A stretch of 64,000 nt of DNA, from the NCBI RefSeq assembly GCF_026242055.1, contig NZ_JAPJDL010000017.1:123958-187957 (forward strand). Reading direction: 5' to 3'. The DNA is from Lentzea sp. NEAU-D7. GTDB lineage: Bacteria; Actinomycetota; Actinomycetes; Mycobacteriales; Pseudonocardiaceae. The notes under the pieces were generated by a model. The model was not told the origin of the DNA and searched no databases. It saw only the letters and a program-made list of their open reading frames with translations. A program made the translations under genes and the position numbers. Shown here one piece after another: positions 57,700-64,000 of the stretch (the first letter of the stretch is position 1; the number at the start of each line of letters is the position of its first letter).

Positions 57700-57752
57700 T
57701 GCCGCAGGCGGCGGGGTCGACCAGATCGACCTCGCCGCGGGGGACTGCGGCA
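57700..57752. terminator. compound hairpin between convergent operons
   Basis: GCGGCGGGGTCGA / TCGACCTCGCCGC (12 of 13, one G-T pair, 5-base loop) is extended by TGCCGCAG / CTGCGGCA and, further out, AGTGGCA / TGCCACT. It lies between the ceramidase-like gene and the response regulator. Confidence 0.75.
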
Positions 57753-57781
57753 GCGCTGCCACTCGCCGGGCCTGACCACCG

Positions 57782-58414
57782 TCAGGCCCGGGAACCGCCG
57801 CCCGCCCGCAGCAGGCCGCGCTCGTAGGCCACCGCGACGGCCGCGGCCCGGTCCGACACCCCCAGCTTCGCGTAGACGTGCAGCAGGTGGGTCTTCACCG
57901 TCGCCTCGCTGATGAACAGCGCCGCCGCCACCGCCCGGTTCGTCGAACCCTTGGCCACCAGTGCCAGCACGTCCAGCTCCCGTGCGGACAACGGTTCCAG
58001 CGCGGGTTCGCGCACCTGCCCCAGCAGCCTCGTGGCCACGGCGGGCGACAGCACGGCCTCGCCCGCGTGCGCGGCACGGATGGCGCGGTGCAGGTCGTCG
58101 CGCGGAGTGTCCTTCAACAGGTAGCCGGTGGCGCCCGCCTTGATGGCCGGCAGCACGTCGCGGTCCGTGTCGTAGGTGGTGAGCACCAGGACGCGGCACG
58201 GGTGGCCGCGCAGCCGCTCGATCGCGGACACGCCGTCCGAACCCGGCATGCGCAGGTCCATCAGCACCACGTCCGGCGACAGGGCCGTGACCACGGCGAC
58301 CGCCTCGTCCCCCGACGCGGCCTCGCCGACCACCTCGAAGTCGCCGGTGGCGAGCATGCCGCGCAGGCCGTCGCGCACGACCGGGTGGTCGTCGACGATG
58401 ACGAGGCGGATCAC
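57782..58414 (-). CDS. NarL/LuxR-family response regulator
   Basis: 210 residues. The receiver domain has VIVDDHPVVRDGL, the phosphoacceptor Asp53 in LMDLRMPGSDG, and LTTYDTD. The C-terminal LuxR HTH has PLSARELDVLALVAKGSTNRAVAAALFISEATVKTHL. GTG 58414 overlaps the kinase stop (GTGA). It probably regulates the ABC transporter operon it belongs to. Confidence 0.94.
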   Translation of the reverse strand: MIRLVIVDDHPVVRDGLRGMLATGDFEVVGEAASGDEAVAVVTALSPDVVLMDLRMPGSDGVSAIERLRGHPCRVLVLTTYDTDRDVLPAIKAGATGYLLKDTPRDDLHRAIRAAHAGEAVLSPAVATRLLGQVREPALEPLSARELDVLALVAKGSTNRAVAAALFISEATVKTHLLHVYAKLGVSDRAAAVAVAYERGLLRAGGGSRA

Positions 58415-59571
58415 GCGGGCACCCGTGCCGAGATCGCCGTTCCCGCGCCCGGTTCGGACTCCACGAACAGCGCGCCGGACAGGCGGTGCACGCGGTGGCG
58501 CATCGCAGGCAGGCCGAAGCCGTCGGACGGGACCGTCAGGTCGAAGCCCACGCCGTCGTCGCGCACGTCCAGGGTCACCACGTCCTCCATGTACGACAGG
58601 GTCAGGCCCACGCGGGACGCCGAGGCGTGCTTCGCCACGTTCGCCAGCGCCTCCTGGGCGGTGCGCAGCAACGCGACCTCCACCTCCGGGTGCGTTTCGC
58701 GCACGGCTCCGGTCAGCGTCACCGAGATGGGGACGCCGTTGTGCTTCGACCAGCCCGACGCCACGTCGTCCAAGGCCTCGTGCAGCGCCGCCGAGTCCAG
58801 GGCGGGTGGGCGCAGGGCGTGCACCGAACGGCGGGCCTCGGCCAGGTTCGCGCGCGCCAGTTCGGTGGCCACCTCCACGCGGTGCTCCCAGTCGGTGGCC
58901 GTGGCCGCCGACAGCTGCGTGATGATGCCCGCCAGGCCCTGGGCCAGGGTGTCGTGGATCTCGCCGGCCATGCGGTGGCGTTCGTCCTGCACCCCCGCCT
59001 CGTGCGCCTGCACCAGCAACTGCGCGTGCAGCCCCTCGTTCTCGTCGAGGAGTTCCTTGCGCAGCCTGGACTGCTCGGTCGTCACGTGGCCGACGTAGGT
59101 GAAGGTGCACGCCAGCACCACGAAGACGAGCAGCAGCAACCAGAACGCCGCCTCCGCGCCCGGCGGCGGGTAGCCGCCGAACAACGACAGCGTCGCAAGG
59201 CCGGCCGTCAGCGCCACGACGACGAACATCCAGCGCCCGCGCAGGAGCTCGCTCGCGTAGATGTAGACCGCGTACGACACCGCGCCGAACCAGTGCTCGC
59301 GCATGCCCAGCACCGCGTAGAACACGACCATGCCACCGATGAACACGGCCATGAGCTCCGGGCGCCGGTGCCACGAGGGGTGCAGCGTGAACCACCACGC
59401 CATCCACACGAACCCGAACGCCACCACGCCGTAGGTGAACCAGCGCTCCGGCACCGACTGCGTCGTGAAGATCGTGTACAGCACCGTCGTCACGGTCAGC
59501 ACGAAGTACGGGATCACGCGGGCGATCGAGACGAGCCTGCGCTCCCACCGGTCCAACGCGGCCATGTCCAC
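58411..59571 (-). CDS. NarL-type sensor histidine kinase
   Basis: 386 residues: five or six helices (about 18-165), coiled coil, HisKA_3 with the phosphorylated His206 in RHRMAGEIHDTLAQGL, and HATPase_c with LLRTAQEALANVAKHASAS and DDGVGFD...GFGLPAMRHR. There is no large extracellular domain, so it probably senses membrane stress or a transport substrate. It is encoded 3 bases after the ABC permease. Confidence 0.93.
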   Translation of the reverse strand: MDMAALDRWERRLVSIARVIPYFVLTVTTVLYTIFTTQSVPERWFTYGVVAFGFVWMAWWFTLHPSWHRRPELMAVFIGGMVVFYAVLGMREHWFGAVSYAVYIYASELLRGRWMFVVVALTAGLATLSLFGGYPPPGAEAAFWLLLLVFVVLACTFTYVGHVTTEQSRLRKELLDENEGLHAQLLVQAHEAGVQDERHRMAGEIHDTLAQGLAGIITQLSAATATDWEHRVEVATELARANLAEARRSVHALRPPALDSAALHEALDDVASGWSKHNGVPISVTLTGAVRETHPEVEVALLRTAQEALANVAKHASASRVGLTLSYMEDVVTLDVRDDGVGFDLTVPSDGFGLPAMRHRVHRLSGALFVESEPGAGTAISARVPA

Positions 59572-59574
59572 GAG

Positions 59575-60303
59575 CTACTCCCAGCGGAAGGTCCTGGCCG
59601 CGACGGTACCCGCCACGAGCCCGACCAGTCCCATGATCGCGAGATGCCTCCAGTCCGGCGCGACACCCAGCCACGCCTGGTGAATCGCCTCCACGCCGGG
59701 AGGCGAGTACGACCCGATCGCCTGAACCGCCGAGGGCAGCATGAACCGCGGCAGGTACACACCGCCGAGGAACATCAGCAGCATGAACACCACCGCCGCC
59801 CAGCCGCCGGCCGTCCGCGCGTTCGGGGCCAGGGCGGCGATCACCAGGCCCAGCGCGAACGTGCCCGCGCCTCCCAGCATCACGGCACACGCCAGGCCGA
59901 GTGGGTGGTGAGGCAGGTCGACGCCGAACACGACGTACCCCACCAGTATGAGGAGCAGCACCGACAAGATCACCGCGGCGAAGTTGACGACCATCTGCCC
60001 GGCCAGCAACCGCGCCGGGTGCATGGGCGTCGTCGACAGCCGCCGCAGGACTCCCTTCTCCCGGTAGGTCGCCACGACGACGGGCAGGCGTTGCAACCCG
60101 ATGAACACCAACGCGAACACGACGAGCGCCGACACGTAGCTGTCGATGAACCGCTGCCCGCCGAAGTTCTCGTCGGGCGTCCGCAACGCCGGGATCGCGC
60201 CCAGCGCCAGCAGGAGCACGCTGGGAAACAGCAGCGCGAACAGCGAGTTCATCCGATCGCGCAGGAACAACCGCGCCTCGATCTCAACGATCTTGAACAT
60301 CAC
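59575..60303 (-). CDS. ABC-2-type transporter permease
   Basis: 242 residues and six helices, with the typical ABC-2 core REKGVLRRLSTTPMHPARLLAGQM and a final MGLVGLVAGTVAARTFRWE. It pairs with the ATPase upstream (20-base overlap). Likely exports a drug, lipid or peptide. The arrangement ATPase-permease-HK-RR is a common detoxification module. Confidence 0.9.
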   Translation of the reverse strand: MMFKIVEIEARLFLRDRMNSLFALLFPSVLLLALGAIPALRTPDENFGGQRFIDSYVSALVVFALVFIGLQRLPVVVATYREKGVLRRLSTTPMHPARLLAGQMVVNFAAVILSVLLLILVGYVVFGVDLPHHPLGLACAVMLGGAGTFALGLVIAALAPNARTAGGWAAVVFMLLMFLGGVYLPRFMLPSAVQAIGSYSPPGVEAIHQAWLGVAPDWRHLAIMGLVGLVAGTVAARTFRWE

Positions 60304-61177
60304 GACCCCCGGTCAGTTCGACGTAGGCGTCGTCCAGCGAGACCTGGTCGACGCGGAGCTGGCGTGCCACGACCTGCCGCCGTGCCAGGAGGGAGGTCAC
60401 CGCGTGCAGCAGGTTCTCCGACCCGCTGACCACGAGCTGCTCCCCCGCCGTCGTCACCGACGTGACCTCCGGCAGCGCCTCCAGCACCGACACGTCCAGG
60501 GCGGCGGACGGCACGAACCGCACCCGAGTGCCACCGTCCACACGCGACACCAGCTCGGAAGGCGTGTCCAGCGCGACGATCCGGCCGTCGCGGAACACCG
60601 CCACCCGGTCGCAGAGGCGCTCGGCCTCCTCCATGAAGTGCGTGACCAGCAGGATCGTCACGCCGGCCGACCGCACCTCCTCGATGACGGACCAGGTGTC
60701 CCGCCGCGCCCGCGGATCGAGCCCCGTGGTCAGCTCGTCCAGGATCGCGATCCGCGGCGAGCCGATCAGCGCGAGCGCGATCGACAGCCGCTGCTTCAAC
60801 CCGCCGGACAGCTGCCCGAACTCCGCCTTCAGGTGCGGCACCAGTCCCAGCCGCGCGGACCAGTCGACCGGTGATGGGTAGAACGACGAGAACAACGCGA
60901 GCGCCTCGCCGACCCGCATCCGTTCCGGCAGCTCCGAGGCCTGCAGCTGCACGCCGATCGACGCGCGGACGTCCGCGGGTCGCCGCCCCAGCACCGACAC
61001 GCTCCCGCGGTCCGGGGTCCGCAGCCCCGCCACGCACTCGACCGTCGTCGTCTTGCCCGCCCCGTTCGGCCCCAGGACGCCGAAGATCTCCCCCTCGGCG
61101 ACCTCGAAGGACACGGAGTCGACCGCGACGCGGGGCCCGTACCTCTTCCCGAGGTCGCGCACTTCGATGATTGCCAT
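60284..61177 (-). CDS. ABC transporter ATP-binding protein
   Basis: 297 residues from ATG 61177. Walker A is GPNGAGKTT (36-44), the signature is LSGGLKQRLSIALALIG, Walker B is IAILDELTTGLDP, and the H-loop is VTHFMEEAE. The C-terminal extension is that of DrrA-like exporter ATPases. The start removes an out-of-character 14-residue leader that remains open upstream. Confidence 0.93.
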   Translation of the reverse strand: MAIIEVRDLGKRYGPRVAVDSVSFEVAEGEIFGVLGPNGAGKTTTVECVAGLRTPDRGSVSVLGRRPADVRASIGVQLQASELPERMRVGEALALFSSFYPSPVDWSARLGLVPHLKAEFGQLSGGLKQRLSIALALIGSPRIAILDELTTGLDPRARRDTWSVIEEVRSAGVTILLVTHFMEEAERLCDRVAVFRDGRIVALDTPSELVSRVDGGTRVRFVPSAALDVSVLEALPEVTSVTTAGEQLVVSGSENLLHAVTSLLARRQVVARQLRVDQVSLDDAYVELTGGRDVQDR

Positions 61178-61233
61178 GCGTCCAGCCTCGGAGAACGGCG
61201 CCCGAAGATCATCGAACAACGAGCGGGACCTGG

Positions 61234-61251
61234 ATCAACCGATCGGTTGAT
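61234..61251. promoter_or_regulatory. 18-bp perfect palindrome upstream of the ABC/two-component operon
   Basis: ATCAACCGATCGGTTGAT, 56 bases before the ATPase ATG and 4 bases past the LysR stop. Its right-hand TTGATC could also be a -35 element on the minus strand. A good candidate site for the response regulator or another dimeric factor. Confidence 0.5.
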
Positions 61252-61255
61252 GCCG

Positions 61256-62164
61256 CTACCCGGTCTCCAGCACGGCGGCCCGCAGCGCGGCGGCCAGGCG
61301 CGCCACCGGCTCCGGCACCGGTCCGGGCAGCCGCGCGAGCACGGTCCGGCGCTGCTCGGCGGGCCCGCCCCGCACCGGCAGGATCCGCACCCCCGCGGGC
61401 GCGACGGCCACGAGCGACGCGGACACCGTCGTGATGCCGAGCCCCGCCGCGACCAGCTGCAGCTTCGCCAGCCAGTCCCGCGCCGTGTGGGCGACGACGG
61501 GCCGTTCGTCCAGCCCGGGCCAGATGCCCATCACCCACCGGTCACCGGGACCGGAGATCCACCGCTGGCCCCGCAGGTCGGCGACGTCGATGAAGTCGTT
61601 GCGCGCCAGTGGATGCGTGGACGGCACGGCCACGCGCAGACTGCGTTCGACGAGGGTGTCCACCACGAGAGGTGGCGTCTCGTCGTCCGGAGCGCGGAAC
61701 GGTGGCACCGACGAGATCAACGCGATGTCCAGCGTGCCCGCCCGCAACGCGCGCACCAACGCCGGTGTGCTCCCCTCTCGCGTCACCACGGTGATCGACG
61801 GGTGCGTGCGCGCCAGTGCCGTCAGCGCGCGGGGAACCAGCCACGCGCCGGCCGTCGCGAACCAGCCGAGCCTGATGGTGCTCACGTCCTCCGGCAGGCC
61901 CGCGAGCTCGCGGGCGCCCGCGTCGACCTGGTCGACCACGACGGCGGCACGGCGCAGCACGAGCCGCCCGGCCGCGGTGAGCCGCACACCGTCGTGCCGC
62001 CGCTCCAGCAGCTCCGCGCCCGCCGCCCGTTCCAGCGCCGCGATCTGCCGCGACACGGCGGACTGCGTGTAGCCCAGCGCTGTTGCCGCAGCGGTCAGCG
62101 TGCCGCGCTCGGCGACCTCGCGGAACACGCGCAGCGCCACCAGTGACGCGTCGGTGAGGGCCAT
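61256..62164 (-). CDS. LysR-family transcriptional regulator
   Basis: 302 residues. The N-terminal HTH has LRVFREVAERGTLTAAATALGYTQSAVSRQIAALE (about 12-46). The effector domain begins RLGWFATAGAWLVPRAL and includes LVAAGLGITTVSASLV. It is divergent from an SDR gene; GCAT-N7-ATGC at 62174-62188 in the shared promoter is a plausible LysR box. It probably controls that SDR. Confidence 0.92.
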   Translation of the reverse strand: MALTDASLVALRVFREVAERGTLTAAATALGYTQSAVSRQIAALERAAGAELLERRHDGVRLTAAGRLVLRRAAVVVDQVDAGARELAGLPEDVSTIRLGWFATAGAWLVPRALTALARTHPSITVVTREGSTPALVRALRAGTLDIALISSVPPFRAPDDETPPLVVDTLVERSLRVAVPSTHPLARNDFIDVADLRGQRWISGPGDRWVMGIWPGLDERPVVAHTARDWLAKLQLVAAGLGITTVSASLVAVAPAGVRILPVRGGPAEQRRTVLARLPGPVPEPVARLAAALRAAVLETG

Positions 62165-62262
62165 GACGTCTACGCATACCTCACATGCAGATCTCTCGCT
62201 ACTCGCATGCCTCCGGGCGTCCTAGCTTGGACGTGTCCCCGAACTCCTCACGAAGGCCTGAC

Positions 62263-63087
62263 ATGACGATCGCACTGGTCACCGGCGCCACCCAGGGGCT
62301 CGGCCTGGCACTGGCCGAAGGGCTCGCGCAACGCCTGCGGCCCGCCGACACCGTCTACCTCACCGGCAGGGATCCCGGCAGGATCACCGAGGCCGTCCGG
62401 TCCGTGCCGGGCGGCGGCGCGCAGGTCCGCGGCGAGCTCTTCGACGTCGCGGACCCCGAAGCCGCCGCGAAGATGGCCGCACAGCTGGAGGAACGGCACG
62501 GCGGCGTCGACATCGTCTTCGGCAACGCCGTCATGCGCGTCGGTCCCCGCGACGACCCGCCCGCGATCATCGACGCCTACACCGAGGTCAACAACTTCGG
62601 CACCACCAGGCTCCTGAAGGCCTTCGCGCCGCTGCTCGCGGACAACGGCAGGCTGGTCGTGGTCGCCAGTTCGCTCGGCACCCTCCACCACCTGGCACCG
62701 GTGCTGCACAGGCGGTTCACCGGACCGTCCTCCCTGGACGAGCTGGACGCCCAGATCGCCCGCTGGCGCGACGAGGTCAGGGACGGCAGGGCGAGGGCCG
62801 GAGCGTGGCCCGGCTTCGTGAACATCCCGTCCAAGATCGGCCAGGTCGCCGCCGTGCGGGTGCTCGCCGCCGAACGCCGTGAGACGGACCTCGCCAGAGG
62901 CGTCCTGATCGCCGCCGCCTGTCCGGGGATGATCAACACCCCCACGTCCGCGCTGTGGTGGGACGTCAGCACCGCCCCGAGCCCCGCCCAGGCCGCGAAG
63001 GCGTTGCTGGAGCTGGCACTCGGCCCGCTGAACCCCGCGCACTACGGCGAACTGGTCCGCCACGGCGAGGTCGTGCCGTTCAGCTGA
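62263..63087 (+). CDS. SDR-family carbonyl reductase-like oxidoreductase
   Basis: 274 residues from ATG 62263 (GAAGG upstream). TGATQGLGLALAEG is the cofactor site, FGNAVMRVG replaces NNAG, and the long insert ending in AWPGFVNIPSKIGQVAAVR resembles eukaryote-like carbonyl reductases, with Ser and Lys recognisable but no standard YxxxK. Redox substrate unknown. It overlaps the convergent TetR gene by 8 bases. Confidence 0.8.
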   Translation: MTIALVTGATQGLGLALAEGLAQRLRPADTVYLTGRDPGRITEAVRSVPGGGAQVRGELFDVADPEAAAKMAAQLEERHGGVDIVFGNAVMRVGPRDDPPAIIDAYTEVNNFGTTRLLKAFAPLLADNGRLVVVASSLGTLHHLAPVLHRRFTGPSSLDELDAQIARWRDEVRDGRARAGAWPGFVNIPSKIGQVAAVRVLAAERRETDLARGVLIAAACPGMINTPTSALWWDVSTAPSPAQAAKALLELALGPLNPAHYGELVRHGEVVPFS

Positions 63088-63670
63088 TGGGCTTGTCCAG
63101 CCCGTGCACCACCTGGTCGAGCAACGTCCGGATGACGGCCTCGTTGTGCTCGCCTCGACCCGGCGTGATCATCCGCGACGTCGCCTCGACCATCGCGTGC
63201 ACGAGCATCGCCCGCAGCTGCGCGCGCTCCACCCCGGCGGTCTTGAAGACACCGACCAGCGGCGCCAGCAGCCGTTCGTGCTCGGCCCGGATCTGCTCGC
63301 GCGACGAGTCCGGCAACGTGTGCGCGGACAACGCCACCACCGCCCCGTGGCTGCCGTCGGTGATGATCGCGAGCTCGGTGCGCAGGTACGCCTCGATCTT
63401 CGCCGGCACGGACGACGCGCTGTTGACCGCGTCCTCCAGCTTGTCCGCCCACTCCGGCAGCGCGTCGGACACGATCGCGGCGACCAGTTCCTCGCGCGAG
63501 CGGAAGTACTCGTAGAGGCTCGGCCGCGACAGCCCCACGCGCCGGGCGAGCGACGCGAGCGTCAGCGCCTCCGCCCCGTCGGTCGCCACGATGTCCCGCC
63601 CGGCGTCCAGCAGGGCGCGCAACCGGTTCGCGCGGTGTTCCGCCACGGTGTCTGCGCTGATCCTCGGCAC
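63080..63670 (-). CDS. TetR-family transcriptional regulator
   Basis: 196 residues. N-terminal TetR HTH: ANRLRALLDAGRDIVATDGAEALTLASLARRVGLSRPSLYEYFRSREELV (about 14-63); the C-terminal ligand domain is variable. It is divergent from a monooxygenase-like gene, and the intervening 80 bases hold two TTCCCGAC copies with a partial inverted partner, so it probably represses that gene. Confidence 0.92.
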   Translation of the reverse strand: MPRISADTVAEHRANRLRALLDAGRDIVATDGAEALTLASLARRVGLSRPSLYEYFRSREELVAAIVSDALPEWADKLEDAVNSASSVPAKIEAYLRTELAIITDGSHGAVVALSAHTLPDSSREQIRAEHERLLAPLVGVFKTAGVERAQLRAMLVHAMVEATSRMITPGRGEHNEAVIRTLLDQVVHGLDKPIS

Positions 63671-63693
63671 ATCGGGATCGTATCGCGCTTGAT

Positions 63694-63736
63694 TTCCCGA
63701 CGGGGAGTTGGAATAGTTCCCGACAGAGCGTCGGAA
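63694..63736. promoter_or_regulatory. candidate TetR operator
   Basis: TTCCCGAC at 63694-63701 and 63717-63724, the second facing GTCGGAA at 63730-63736. TTGATT (63689) and AATAGT (63712), 17 bp apart, could be the promoter of the monooxygenase gene, with the sites placed to block it. Confidence 0.4.
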
Positions 63737-63750
63737 TCAAGGAGGGCTCC

Positions 63751-64000
63751 ATGTTCATCGCGACGAACCGGCTGTTCGTCCCCGCCGAGCGGGCGGAGGA
63801 GTTCGAGGCCCACTTCCGCGACAACATGCGCACGTTCCTGCCCGGCGTCCCCGGCCTGCTGCGCAGCACGCTGCTCAAGCCGACGAAGGACGACCAGCCG
63901 TACGTGTCGGTCAACGAGTTCGAGTCCGAGGAGCACTTCCGCGACTGGGTCGCCTCCGACTCGTTCCGCGAGGCCCACAAGCGCAACCGCGGCATCGCCC
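63751..64000 (+). CDS. antibiotic biosynthesis monooxygenase-like protein (partial)
   Basis: The first 83 residues of a small ABM-fold (heme-degrading or quinol-monooxygenase-like) protein: FIATNRLFVPAERAEEFEAHF, VPGLLRSTLLKPT, YVSVNEFESEEHFRDWVASDSF, EAHKRNRG. GGAGG precedes ATG. The gene runs off the window end. The family includes IsdG-like haem oxygenases and cofactor-free monooxygenases; which applies cannot be told. Confidence 0.85.
   Translation, partial: MFIATNRLFVPAERAEEFEAHFRDNMRTFLPGVPGLLRSTLLKPTKDDQPYVSVNEFESEEHFRDWVASDSFREAHKRNRGIA

Noticed and set aside
1..64000. tRNA, rRNA, CRISPR, transposase or prophage genes
   Set aside because: Looked for by eye on both strands; no cloverleaf, repeat-spacer array or DDE/integrase motif was recognised. 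A tRNAscan or HMM search would be decisive.

Overview
The window is high-GC (about 70%) actinobacterial chromosome. GTG starts, 4-base GTGA/ATGA gene overlaps, a phosphatidylinositol-mannoside (PIM) locus, a conservon, an F420-type luciferase-like enzyme, two DUF5753 regulators and an IniB-domain protein together point to the Pseudonocardiales (Lentzea/Saccharothrix/Actinosynnema-like). This placement is inferred from gene content, not from an rRNA. No rRNA, tRNA, CRISPR array, transposase or prophage was seen.

Layout. 0.1-3.3 kb: pdxS and an EF-G-like GTPase. 3.2-7.9 kb: methylmalonate-semialdehyde dehydrogenase and an omega-aminotransferase, divergent from a PucR regulator. 7.9-11.1 kb: a secreted protein, a MerR/TipAS regulator with a textbook 19-bp-spacer promoter, small membrane proteins, a methyltransferase and an esterase relic. 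11.3-16.0 kb: NCS1 permease, beta-ureidopropionase, dihydropyrimidinase and F420-type oxidoreductase. 16.1-18.1 kb: STAND/TPR ATPase. 18.1-25.7 kb, minus strand: LemA-Nudix, pimA, patA, pgsA, a DUF5753 regulator, HIT and thrS, i.e. the mycobacterial thrS-pgsA-pimA order with an insertion. 25.8-29.1 kb: GNAT, small ORFs and an acyl-CoA synthetase. 29.2-35.7 kb: FadR-type regulator, SDR, ALDH, class I amidotransferase and glutamine-synthetase-like ligase, divergent from an ethanolamine-type permease. 35.7-38.5 kb: epimerase fragment, IniB-domain protein, full epimerase and hydroxyacyl-CoA dehydrogenase. 38.5-42.3 kb: a complete conservon. 42.5-45.9 kb: secreted beta-propeller, DUF5753 regulator, short NB-ARC protein and lipoprotein. 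45.9-57.6 kb: a PucR regulator divergent from a purine-catabolic operon (uraH, three xanthine dehydrogenase subunits, 8-oxoguanine deaminase, guaD, NCS2 permease, XdhC), then a small allophanate-hydrolase-C-like protein and a ceramidase-like amidase. 57.8-61.2 kb: ABC exporter with a two-component system. 61.3-64.0 kb: LysR/SDR and TetR/monooxygenase pairs.

The window is dominated by nitrogen scavenging: pyrimidine rings (uptake, ring opening, ureido hydrolysis, transamination, acyl-CoA formation), ethanolamine through gamma-glutamyl intermediates, and purines to urate and beyond. Each module carries its own regulator. Both PucR genes have GCACAA/TTGTG half-sites in their divergent promoters, which suggests related control. 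The most unusual points are a pyrimidine pathway with an F420-type enzyme where a dihydropyrimidine dehydrogenase would be expected, an IniB-type cassette between a duplicated epimerase 5' end and the intact gene, arrays of short direct repeats, and two poly-C tracts that may be sequence or assembly artefacts.
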